DNA from: CAZABP01 sp964483245
Lineage (GTDB): Bacteria; Planctomycetota; UBA1135; UBA2386
Direction of reading: 5' to 3'
DNA length: 7,584 bases
Assembly (NCBI GenBank): GCA_964483245.1
Contig: CAZABP010000099.1
Location: 1 to 7,584 of the forward strand
Below the pieces are notes generated by a model. The model ran no database searches. It had not been told where the DNA came from and saw only the letters and a list, made by a program, of their open reading frames with translations. Of this stretch, positions 1 through 6,529 are shown piece by piece. The number at the start of each line of letters is the position of its first letter. The stretch's first letter is position 1. A program made the translations under genes and the position numbers.

Positions 1-1366
1 GTTCTCGCCGCGTTCGCGCCACGGCACCTGGCGCGATCTCTGGATCGCGCTGGCCGAAGCGCAGATGGAGCTCGGCCTGCCGATCACGCCGGCACAGCTC
101 GCCGAGCTGCGTGCCAGGCGCGACGAGTTCGACTTCGAGCGCGTCGCCGTGCTCGAGCGTGAGCTGCGCCACGACGTCATGGCGCACGTGCATCACTACG
201 GCGAGCTGGCGCCGTCGGCGCACGGCATCCTGCACCTCGGTGCCACGAGCTGCTACGTGACCGACAACGGGGACCTGATCCTGTACCGGCGCGCGCTCGC
301 GCTGGTGGAGCAGCGGCTGGTCGGCTGCATCCGCGCGCTGGCGGAGTTCGCGCGCCGCCATCGCACGACCGCCTGTCTCGGCTACACGCACTTCCAGGTC
401 GCGCAGCCGGTCACCGTCGGCAAGCGCGCCTGCCTGTGGCTGCAGGATCTGCTGCTGGACCTCGACGAGCTGCGGCGGCTGCGCGCCTGGCTGCCGTGCC
501 GCGGGGTCAAGGGGACGACCGGGACGCAGGCTTCGTTCCTGGCACTGTTCGATGGCGACCACGAGAAGGTGCGCGAGCTCGAGCGGCGCGTCGTGCAGAA
601 GATCGGTTTCGAGCGCGCCGTCGCGGTGACCGGCCAGACCTATCCGCGCAAGCTCGACTGGATGCTGCACCAGACGCTCGCCGGCATCGCGCAGTCGGCG
701 GCGAAGTTCGCGGTCGACCTGCGGCTGTTGGCGCACGAGCGCGAAATCGAAGAGCCGGCCGGCGAGCGCCAGATCGGCTCCTCGGCGATGGCCTACAAGC
801 GCAATCCGATGCGCTGCGAGCGGATCGGCTCGCTGGCGCGGTACGTGTTGGCGGTGGCCGACACGTCGGCGCAGACGGCGGCGCAGCAGTGGCTCGAGCG
901 GACGCTCGACGACTCCGCCGTGCGCCGGATCGCCTTGCCGGAGACGTTCCTGGCCATCGACGGAATCCTGATCCTGGTGGAGAACGTCGCGCGCGGCCTG
1001 GTCGTCCACGAGCGCGTCATCGCGCGCAAGCTGGCAGAAGCGCTGCCGTTCCTCGCCACCGAGGAGATCCTGATGGCCGGCGTGCGCGCCGGCGGCGACC
1101 GGCAGGTGCTGCACGAGCGGATCCGCGTCCACTCGCGCGAGGCGACGCGGCGGATCCAGGAGCAGGGGGAGCCGAACCCGCTGCTCGATCTGCTGCGCGC
1201 CGATCCGGCGTTCGCGCCGGTGCGCAGCCAGCTCGACGATCTGCTGGAGCCGGCGCGGTTCGTCGGCCGTGCGCCGGCGCAGGTGGACGAGTTCCTGTCC
1301 GGTGAAGTGGAGCCGCGGCTGATCGGTGCGGAGCAGACCGGGGGCTCCGCGGAGCCGCATGTGTAG
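1..1366 (+). CDS. purB: Adenylosuccinate lyase, animal-like subtype (5' truncated)
   Basis: Adenylosuccinate lyase is a cytoplasmic homotetramer of the fumarase/aspartase superfamily. It removes fumarate from SAICAR and from adenylosuccinate in de novo purine and AMP synthesis. The reading frame is open from base 2, so the start codon and probably some tens of residues lie upstream; 454 codons are visible. What I see: RHDVMAHVHHYG (nt 167-202), with the first conserved histidine region; HLGATSCYVTDN; GYTHFQVAQPVTVGKR, whose His at nt 389-391 matches the catalytic histidine; GVKGTTGTQASF; the superfamily signature loop SSAMAYKRNPMR (nt 779-814), with the catalytic serine; and QWLERTLDDSAVRR. 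These blocks match the animal ADSL sequence as I remember it much better than the E. coli or B. subtilis enzymes. The protein ends in a short unconserved tail. The stop TAG (1364-1366) lies inside the start of the next gene. Identity is secure; the subtype is from memory. Confidence 0.96.
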   Translation, partial: FSPRSRHGTWRDLWIALAEAQMELGLPITPAQLAELRARRDEFDFERVAVLERELRHDVMAHVHHYGELAPSAHGILHLGATSCYVTDNGDLILYRRALALVEQRLVGCIRALAEFARRHRTTACLGYTHFQVAQPVTVGKRACLWLQDLLLDLDELRRLRAWLPCRGVKGTTGTQASFLALFDGDHEKVRELERRVVQKIGFERAVAVTGQTYPRKLDWMLHQTLAGIAQSAAKFAVDLRLLAHEREIEEPAGERQIGSSAMAYKRNPMRCERIGSLARYVLAVADTSAQTAAQQWLERTLDDSAVRRIALPETFLAIDGILILVENVARGLVVHERVIARKLAEALPFLATEEILMAGVRAGGDRQVLHERIRVHSREATRRIQEQGEPNPLLDLLRADPAFAPVRSQLDDLLEPARFVGRAPAQVDEFLSGEVEPRLIGAEQTGGSAEPHV

Positions 1367-3101
1367 ACGCCGGCTCGCGCTGTTCGGTGCGCTGCTGCTC
1401 GGCACGGCGCTCCCGGCGCAGCAGGACGCGCGCGCCGCTCGGATGGCGTGGTGGCGCGAGGCGCGTTTTGGGATGTTCGTGCACTGGGGGCTGTACGCGA
1501 TCCCGGGCGGCCAGTGGGATGGCAAGCGCCACCCCGCGCCGGCCGAGTGGATCCAACACCACGCGCGGATCCCGGTCGCCGACTACGAGCCGCTGCTGGC
1601 GCAGTGGAACCCGAATCGCTTCGACGCCGATGCGTGGGCGCGCATCGCGAAGCAGGCCGGGATGCGATACGTCGTGATCACGAGCAAGCACCACGACGGA
1701 TTCGCGCTGTGGGACAGCGCGGTCAGCGAGTGGGACGTCGGCGCAGCACCGGATCGGACCGACGTGCTGGCTGAACTGGCCGCAGCCTGCCGTCGCCACG
1801 GGCTGCGCTTCGGGCTGTACCACTCGATCCTGGACTGGCACCATCCGGACTACGTGCCGCGGCGGGCCTGGGATCCGCGGCCGGGGATCGAGCCGGAGTT
1901 CCCGCGCTACGTCGCGTACCTGAAGGCGCAGCTCCGCGAACTGATCGAACGCTACGACCCGGACATCCTGTGGTTCGACGGCGAGTGGGAGGAGAGCTGG
2001 ACCCACGAGCTCGGGCTCGACGTCGCGCGGTTCGTGCGCGGCCTGAAGCCGGAGATCCTGATCAACAACCGGGTCGACAAGGGTCGTAGCGGCATGGCGG
2101 GACTCGACCGCGACGGCGAGTGGGCCGGTGACTTCGGGACGCCGGAGCAGGAGATCCCGGCGCGCGGGTTCCCCGGTGTCGACTGGGAGAGCTGCATGAC
2201 GATGAACGACACGTGGGGCTGGTCGCGCGACGACCAGAACTGGAAGTCGCCGGCGGTCCTCGTGCGCAATCTCGTCGAGATCGTCAGCAAGGGTGGGAAC
2301 TACTTGCTGAACGTCGGCCCGCAGCCGGATGGTGCGATCCCGCGCGCGTCGATCGAACGGCTCGCCGCGATCGGAGCGTGGATGGAGCGACACGCGGAGT
2401 CGATCCACGGTTGCGGCGCGACGCCGTTCACGCGTGCGCCGTGGTTCTGCACGACGAAGCCGGGCAGGTTGTACGTGCATCTGTTCGAGCGGCCGGCAGA
2501 CGGGCGGGTCGAGCTGGTTGGTTTGCGCAACGAGGTGCGCCGCGCCTGGTGGCTCGGTGATTCGGCGCGCACTGCGCTCGCGGTCGGCCGCGGTGCGGCC
2601 GGACCGGTCATCGAGCTGCCGGCCATGTTGCCGGATCCGATCGACTCCGTGTTGGTCGTCGAGATCGAGGGGAACGCGGCTGCGGATCCGATTCCGCTGC
2701 GGCCGGACGCGGACGGTGTGATGCGGCTGCGTGCATCGGATGCCGACGTGCGCGGCGGGCACGTGCGGTTCGAGCGCGACAAGCAGTGCATCGGCTACTG
2801 GACCGACGCCAAGGACCAGGTGCAGTGGGAGTTCGAACTGCCGGCCGCGCAGCGGATGCGGGTGACGCTCGAGGTCGCGTGTCCCGGTGAGTCGGCGGGC
2901 AGCACGTTCGCGGTGCGTGTGGGAGGTGCGGAGCTGCGCGGGGAGGTGCCGGCGACGGGTGCGTGGACGACCTTCCGCGAGCTGGCACTCGGCGAGCTGG
3001 AGCTGCCAGCAGGGACCGTGAAGATCGCCATCGTCCCGCTGCAGAAGCCGGGTCTCGCGGTCATGAATCTGCGCGGGATCCGGCTCGAGCCGGTGCGGTG
3101 A
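1359..3101 (+). CDS. Secreted GH29 alpha-L-fucosidase with C-terminal CBM-like domain
   Basis: This is a retaining exo-glycosidase that releases terminal alpha-L-fucose from glycans or fucose-rich polysaccharides, probably outside the cytoplasm. I chose ATG 1359 over GTG 1326 because it gives a compact signal peptide: three arginines, a hydrophobic stretch and LPA-Q, with likely cleavage after Ala20. The protein is 580 residues. GH29 landmarks are FVHWGLYAIPGGQW (His42), SKHHDGFALWDS (His111-His112), GLYHSILDW (His155) and LWFDGEWEE. Asp207 in the last is the expected nucleophile. VDWESCMTMNDTWGW (Glu277) aligns with the KWExC signature of animal fucosidases and is one acid/base candidate; TPEQE just before it is another. 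GGNYLLNVGPQPDG closes the catalytic barrel. A linking beta domain follows, then residues about 463-580 (GYWTDAKDQVQWEFELP to the end), which look like a CBM6/35-type jelly roll. The start overlaps the purB stop by 8 bases. A GGAG (1351-1354) is close upstream, with short spacing. The natural substrate cannot be read from the sequence. Confidence 0.93.
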   Translation: MCRRRLALFGALLLGTALPAQQDARAARMAWWREARFGMFVHWGLYAIPGGQWDGKRHPAPAEWIQHHARIPVADYEPLLAQWNPNRFDADAWARIAKQAGMRYVVITSKHHDGFALWDSAVSEWDVGAAPDRTDVLAELAAACRRHGLRFGLYHSILDWHHPDYVPRRAWDPRPGIEPEFPRYVAYLKAQLRELIERYDPDILWFDGEWEESWTHELGLDVARFVRGLKPEILINNRVDKGRSGMAGLDRDGEWAGDFGTPEQEIPARGFPGVDWESCMTMNDTWGWSRDDQNWKSPAVLVRNLVEIVSKGGNYLLNVGPQPDGAIPRASIERLAAIGAWMERHAESIHGCGATPFTRAPWFCTTKPGRLYVHLFERPADGRVELVGLRNEVRRAWWLGDSARTALAVGRGAAGPVIELPAMLPDPIDSVLVVEIEGNAAADPIPLRPDADGVMRLRASDADVRGGHVRFERDKQCIGYWTDAKDQVQWEFELPAAQRMRVTLEVACPGESAGSTFAVRVGGAELRGEVPATGAWTTFRELALGELELPAGTVKIAIVPLQKPGLAVMNLRGIRLEPVR

Positions 3102-3111
3102 GTCCTCCCTG

Positions 3112-3140
3112 CTGACGGATCCGGGCGCGCGTGCCACAAT
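3112..3140 (+). promoter_or_regulatory. Candidate sigma70-type promoter with extended -10
   Basis: CTGACG (3112-3117, 4 of 6 to TTGACA) and CACAAT (3135-3140, 4 of 6 to TATAAT) are separated by exactly 17 bases. A TGC directly before the hexamer (3132-3134) supplies an extended -10. Transcription would start near 3147, giving a leader of about 20 bases with the Shine-Dalgarno sequence and ATG of the beta-helix gene. It sits in the 67-base gap after the fucosidase. This is pattern matching only. The position, spacing and contrast with the surrounding GC-rich sequence make it credible. Confidence 0.5.
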
Positions 3141-3148
3141 CGCGCGCC
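3124..3148. repeat. Perfect 8-bp inverted repeat enclosing the -10 element
   Basis: GGCGCGCG (3124-3131) and CGCGCGCC (3141-3148) are exact reverse complements. They flank a 9-base loop, TGCCACAAT, which is precisely the TGN plus -10 hexamer of the candidate promoter. No T-run follows, so it is a poor intrinsic terminator for the fucosidase gene. It could be an operator, a cruciform or simply a chance outcome of alternating CG in a GC-rich genome. Confidence 0.5.
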
Positions 3149-3156
3149 AAGCAGAA

Positions 3157-3162
3157 AAGGAG
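3157..3162 (+). promoter_or_regulatory. Strong Shine-Dalgarno site of the beta-helix gene
   Basis: AAGGAG lies 6 bases before ATG 3169 and fixes that start. It is the clearest ribosome binding site in the window. The J-protein, esterase and clpB genes have no comparable site upstream of their starts. Confidence 0.75.
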
Positions 3163-3168
3163 CTCACC

Positions 3169-4329
3169 ATGCGTCGTTGTCCCGGCCGGGTGTTGCCGCT
3201 GCTGCTCGGGCTCGGGCTGCCAGCGCAGATCGTCGTCGTCGATCCGAATGGGGGAGGGAACTACCGCGACCTGCAGACCGCCATCGACGCGGTGTCGGCG
3301 GGGACCGTTATCCGCGTGCTGGGCGGGACCTATGGTCCGCTCAGGATCACGAAGTCGCTGACGATCCTGTGCGATCCGGTGGCGGCAGTCACGCAGCCGT
3401 TCACGGGCAACGGGCAGCAGCCGGATGCAATCACGTTGGTGGGATCCGGGAAGGACCGGATGACGCTGAGCGGTTTCGTGGTCAAGAACCTCTGCAACGG
3501 CGGGAGCTGGAATGGCGCGGGTGCGGGAATCACTTCCAGTGGCTTCATCGCTCTGACTCTGGTGCACAGCGTGGTTCATGGCGCCGAATGGCAGACGATC
3601 ACGGGGCACGCGCCCGGCGCGCCCGCAATCACGACGACGGGCGCTCAGCGGGTGTACGTCGCGGATTGCACGCTGCGGGGCTCGACATCGTGGCGCGACG
3701 GCACCAATACATATGGTCCAGACGGCCCGGCAGGGCTCCTCGCCCAGGGCGCCGACGTCATCGTGCAGCGAAGCGCGATCCGTGGGGGGGACGGCGGCGG
3801 CGGCGAGTTCACTTCGCCGCCGCTTCCTCATCTATGCCCGTGCCCCGGTCCTGGGCGCGGAGGTGACGGGGTGTCCGCCGGACGCGTGTTCCACTGCGGC
3901 GCGATGATCGAAGGAGGTAAGGGTGGCGAAGTGCGCGTAGGCACATCGCCGCACCAGTACCGCCCCTGGGGCAAACAACCGGACGGCCAGCCGATCGTCG
4001 CGAGCCTCGACCGGGCGCTCCCTGCATTCATCACGCAGACCTCCCGCATGCAGCTCGGCAAGAGCTGGCAGCTCACGTGGGGGTACCACGGCGGCGGCGG
4101 GATCCTGTTGATCTCGATGCCTGCCACGGCGCCGCTCGAGATCGCAGGGCAGTGGTTGTTCGTCGACGCGAACGCGCACCTCGCGATCGGCTTCACCTCC
4201 TCGCAAGGCAGCGTCACGTTGCCGGTCCCCAACCAGACGACGCTGGCCGGCACGCCGATCGTCGCGCAAGTCCTGGACCTCTGGGCCACCGCACTCACCG
4301 GCCCCGCGTTCGACGTCATCGACTTCTGA
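3169..4329 (+). CDS. Exported right-handed beta-helix (pectin-lyase-like) protein, function unknown
   Basis: I do not recognise a specific family member. The 386-residue protein begins with a signal peptide (two arginines, a Leu/Gly core, GLPA-Q; cleavage likely after Ala19). The mature start VVVDPNGGGNYRDLQTAIDA, followed by SAGTVIRVLGGTYGPLRITKSLTIL, is the classic opening of parallel beta-helix proteins related to pectate lyases and DUF1565-type proteins. Short beta-coil repeats follow (GFVVKNLCNGG, VYVADCTLRGS, VIVQRSAIRGGDGG). Residues about 205-250 are rich in Gly and Pro with clustered cysteines (LCPCPGPGRGGDG, FHCG). Residues about 323-386 (AGQWLFVDANAHLAIGF, then TLPVPNQTTLAGTPIVAQVL) form a separate beta-rich C-terminal module resembling ones I associate with exported planctomycete proteins. 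No lyase or esterase active site can be assigned, so the role may be structural, adhesive or carbohydrate-binding. It has its own candidate promoter and a strong ribosome binding site. Codon use looks looser than in neighbouring genes (for example AAT ACA TAT GGT CCA), though I did not count it. Confidence 0.8.
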   Translation: MRRCPGRVLPLLLGLGLPAQIVVVDPNGGGNYRDLQTAIDAVSAGTVIRVLGGTYGPLRITKSLTILCDPVAAVTQPFTGNGQQPDAITLVGSGKDRMTLSGFVVKNLCNGGSWNGAGAGITSSGFIALTLVHSVVHGAEWQTITGHAPGAPAITTTGAQRVYVADCTLRGSTSWRDGTNTYGPDGPAGLLAQGADVIVQRSAIRGGDGGGGEFTSPPLPHLCPCPGPGRGGDGVSAGRVFHCGAMIEGGKGGEVRVGTSPHQYRPWGKQPDGQPIVASLDRALPAFITQTSRMQLGKSWQLTWGYHGGGGILLISMPATAPLEIAGQWLFVDANAHLAIGFTSSQGSVTLPVPNQTTLAGTPIVAQVLDLWATALTGPAFDVIDF

Positions 4330-4386
4330 TCCGGCCGCTCCCCTCTGGCGCCGCGTCGCGCGCGGCCTATGCATGAGCGCCTCACG

Positions 4387-5349
4387 ATGGCGGTTCGCTA
4401 CAAGGACTACTACGAGACGCTCGGTGTGCCGCGCTCGGCGTCGCAGGACGACATCCAACGCGCGTTCCGCAAGCTCGCGGCGAAGCTCCACCCCGACGTC
4501 AGCAAGGAGCCGGAAGCCGAGACCCGCTTCAAGGAGCTGAACGAGGCCTACGAGGTCTTGAAGGACCCTCAGAAGCGCAAGCTCTACGACCAGCTCGGTT
4601 CCAACTGGAAGGCCGGCCAGTCGTTCCAGCCGCCGCCCGGGTTCGAAGGGCAGGAGTTCGACTTCGGCGGCGCCGGTGCGTTCGCGGGGTTCAGCGAGTT
4701 CTTCGAGTCGCTGTTCGGCGGCGGCGGTGGCGGTGGTCGCCGCGGCGCCGCGTTCGAGGAGATGTTCGGCGGCGGTGGTCGCGGGCGGCAGCCGCGGCCG
4801 CGCCCCGGCAGCGATCTCGAGGCGGAGATCGAGATCGGCGTCGAGGACCTGCTGCGCGATGGCAAGCAGCCGATCCGCCTGCAGGGACCGGAGGGGATCC
4901 AGCAGCTCGAGGTCTCGCTGCCGCGCGGCACGCGCGAGGGCACCCGCATCCGCCTCGCCAGGCAGGGCGCGCCCGGCAGCGCGGGCGGACCGCGTGGCAA
5001 CCTGATCCTGCACGTGCACCTGCGCGCGCATCCCGTGTTCCAGGTGGAGGGTGACGATCTGCGCGCTGCGGTCGCCGTCACGCCGTGGGAGGCGATGTTC
5101 GGCGGCGAGGTTGCGCTGCCGACGCCGTCCGGCGAGGTGAAGCTGAAGATCCCGCCCGCGAGCCAGGCCGGGCAGACGCTGCGGCTGCGTGGCCTCGGCC
5201 TGCCGAAGGAGGACGGCTCCCGCGGCGCGCTGCTGGTGACGCTGCGGATCGTGAATCCCCCAGACCCGAGCCCACGTGAGCGCGAGCTGTTCGAGAAGCT
5301 GCGCGCCGAGTCGACGTTCGTCCCCGGGGATCGGCTGCAGCGCGGTTAG
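4387..5349 (+). CDS. cbpA: CbpA-type J-domain co-chaperone (DnaJ class B, no zinc finger)
   Basis: This cytoplasmic Hsp40 stimulates the DnaK ATPase and delivers unfolded clients. I chose ATG 4387 because MAVRYKDYYETLGV is the usual CbpA/DnaJ beginning; in-frame ATG 4369 would add six unconserved residues. The product has 320 residues, close to the roughly 306 of E. coli CbpA. The J-domain covers residues 5-70, with the essential HPD at 35-37 (KLHPDVSK) and ending in KRKLYDQLG. A Gly/Phe-rich linker (about 77-138) holds two related blocks: FGGGGGGGRRG (Gly run 111-117) and MFGGGGRGR (128-131). Residues about 140-310 form the two substrate-binding beta domains (PRGTREGTRIRL, GNLILHVHLRAHPVF, TPWEAMFGGEVALPT, LRLRGLGLP). 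No CxxCxGxG repeats are present, which excludes canonical DnaJ. No clear Shine-Dalgarno site precedes it. clpB, a partner in disaggregation, lies 1.3 kb downstream. The family is certain; the choice between cbpA and a generic dnaJ-like label is a matter of naming. Confidence 0.93.
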   Translation: MAVRYKDYYETLGVPRSASQDDIQRAFRKLAAKLHPDVSKEPEAETRFKELNEAYEVLKDPQKRKLYDQLGSNWKAGQSFQPPPGFEGQEFDFGGAGAFAGFSEFFESLFGGGGGGGRRGAAFEEMFGGGGRGRQPRPRPGSDLEAEIEIGVEDLLRDGKQPIRLQGPEGIQQLEVSLPRGTREGTRIRLARQGAPGSAGGPRGNLILHVHLRAHPVFQVEGDDLRAAVAVTPWEAMFGGEVALPTPSGEVKLKIPPASQAGQTLRLRGLGLPKEDGSRGALLVTLRIVNPPDPSPRERELFEKLRAESTFVPGDRLQRG

Positions 5350-5360
5350 TGTCCGCGACC

Positions 5361-6494
5361 ATGGCGATCCCGCGCCGGGTCTCGTTGCTGCTTCCCCTCG
5401 CGCTCCTGATCCCGTTGAAGGCGCAGGAATCGCGCGATCGGCGCGAGCCGCGCGATCCACCACCGGACACCGAGCATGTCCGCCACTTCCGGCTGCAGTC
5501 GGAGCTGCTGACGAAGTTCTGGGGACGGCCGATGTTCGTCGAGGCCGGCGTCGTCGTGCCGCCGCACACGACCGGCGAGAAGCTGCCGGTCTGCTATTCG
5601 ATCCACGGCTTCGGCGGGTCGTACCGCTCGGCGTGGCGCCGCGGGCCACCCCTCGTCGCCGAGATGGAGGCGGGTGGCCCGCGGTTGATCCACGTGTTCC
5701 TGCAGGCGCACTTCCCGCTCGGACACCACGTGTTCGCCGACTCGGTCAACAACGGGCCGTGGGGCCGCGCGCTGACCGAGGAGTTCATCCCTGCACTCGA
5801 GCGGGCATTCCCCGCCGACGGAACGCCGCGCGGGCGTTTCCTGACCGGACACTCGAGCGGTGGCTGGAGCAGCCTGTGGCTGCAGTACGCGTATCCGAAG
5901 TTCTTCGGCGGCGTCTGGTCGACGGCGCCGGACTCGGTCGACTTCCGCGACTTCACCGGGATCGACGTCTACACGTTCGACAACGCGTTCCGCGATCCGA
6001 AGGGTGCGCCGATCCCGCTCGTGCGTCGCAACGGGGAGTGGGCGATGACGATCGAGGAGTTCGTGCGGCGCGAGTTCGCGCGGCGCGACCACGGCGGTCA
6101 GTTCGCGAGCTTCAACGCAGTGTTCAGTCCGCGCGGCGACGACGGCCGCCCGATGCGGCTGTTCGACATCGAGACCGGCGTGATCGATCGCACCGTCGCC
6201 GAGAGCTGGAAGCCGTACGACATCGCACTGCAGCTCCGCACGCGCTGGGACCAGCTGCGCCCGGACCTGGCCGGCAAGATCCACGTGTTCATGGGGACGC
6301 AGGACACGTTCCGCCTCGAAGGCGCGCTGCGGCTGATGCAGCAGGACATGGAGAAGATCGGCGCCGAAGTCACGATCCTGTTCGCCGAGGGGCGCGATCA
6401 CGGGAGCCTGCTGCAGCCGCATCCGGAGCTCTGGCCCGACGGCCTGCTGGCGCGGATCCACCGCGAGATGCGGGCGCGCTACGACGCGCGGTGA
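5361..6494 (+). CDS. Exported alpha/beta-hydrolase, putative esterase (esterase-D/Fes-like)
   Basis: This is a serine hydrolase of the putative-esterase type (PF00756-like by pattern), probably cleaving carboxylic esters outside the cytoplasm; the substrate is unknown. From ATG 5361 it is 377 residues. The signal peptide is AIPRR, a Leu-rich core and PLKA-Q, with likely cleavage after Ala21. GTG 5349 in the same frame overlaps the cbpA stop by one base (TAGTG) and would add four residues; neither start has a good Shine-Dalgarno site, so the choice is open. Motifs in order are CYSIHGFGGS (oxyanion-hole HGxGG), the nucleophile elbow TGHSSGGW with Ser165, VFMGTQDTF with candidate acid Asp315, and EGRDHGSLL with candidate His347. 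Order and spacing fit a complete Ser-Asp-His triad. An insert at about residues 195-275 (DFRDFTGIDVYTFDNAFRDP onward) probably forms a cap over the active site. The tight junction suggests co-transcription with cbpA, although their compartments differ. Feruloyl or acetyl esterase activity is possible but not shown. Confidence 0.85.
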   Translation: MAIPRRVSLLLPLALLIPLKAQESRDRREPRDPPPDTEHVRHFRLQSELLTKFWGRPMFVEAGVVVPPHTTGEKLPVCYSIHGFGGSYRSAWRRGPPLVAEMEAGGPRLIHVFLQAHFPLGHHVFADSVNNGPWGRALTEEFIPALERAFPADGTPRGRFLTGHSSGGWSSLWLQYAYPKFFGGVWSTAPDSVDFRDFTGIDVYTFDNAFRDPKGAPIPLVRRNGEWAMTIEEFVRREFARRDHGGQFASFNAVFSPRGDDGRPMRLFDIETGVIDRTVAESWKPYDIALQLRTRWDQLRPDLAGKIHVFMGTQDTFRLEGALRLMQQDMEKIGAEVTILFAEGRDHGSLLQPHPELWPDGLLARIHREMRARYDAR

Positions 6495-6507
6495 GCGGAC
6501 AGGAAAT

Positions 6508-6529
6508 GGCGGGCGGCCGGCCGCGCGCC
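6508..6529. terminator. GC-rich near-palindrome after the esterase gene, possible terminator
   Basis: Two 11-base arms, GGCGGGCGGCC (6508-6518) and GGCCGCGCGCC (6519-6529), are reverse complements except for one pair. The central 12 bases (6513-6524) are a perfect palindrome. The element begins 13 bases after the esterase stop. As RNA it could fold into a strong hairpin with a small loop, but no T-run follows, so it is not a standard intrinsic terminator. It may be a U-less terminator, a 3' end stabiliser or chance in GC-rich DNA. Confidence 0.35.

Noticed and set aside
1326..1358. GTG 1326 as the fucosidase start
   Set aside because: It adds 11 Arg/Pro-rich residues ahead of a complete signal peptide starting at ATG 1359.
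1017..3170. 717-codon open frame on the minus strand opposite the fucosidase
   Set aside because: Arg/Pro/Ala-rich with no recognisable domain, and antisense to a clear GH29 gene. It is a by-product of GC-rich codon bias.
3923..3940. New small gene starting at GTG 3923 after AAGGAGGT
   Set aside because: That frame meets a stop after five codons.
4333..4367. GGCCGC/GCGGCC inverted repeat between the beta-helix gene and cbpA as a terminator
   Set aside because: Only 6 bp of stem with a 23-base loop and no T-run; expected by chance in this composition.
3832..5649. 605-codon minus-strand open frame across the beta-helix 3' end, cbpA and the esterase 5' end
   Set aside because: It spans three well-supported + strand genes and has low-complexity composition with no motifs.
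1359..6494. Polysaccharide-utilisation locus built from the fucosidase, beta-helix protein and esterase
   Set aside because: No transporter, SusC/D, sulfatase, regulator or fucose catabolic gene is present, and housekeeping genes interrupt the set.
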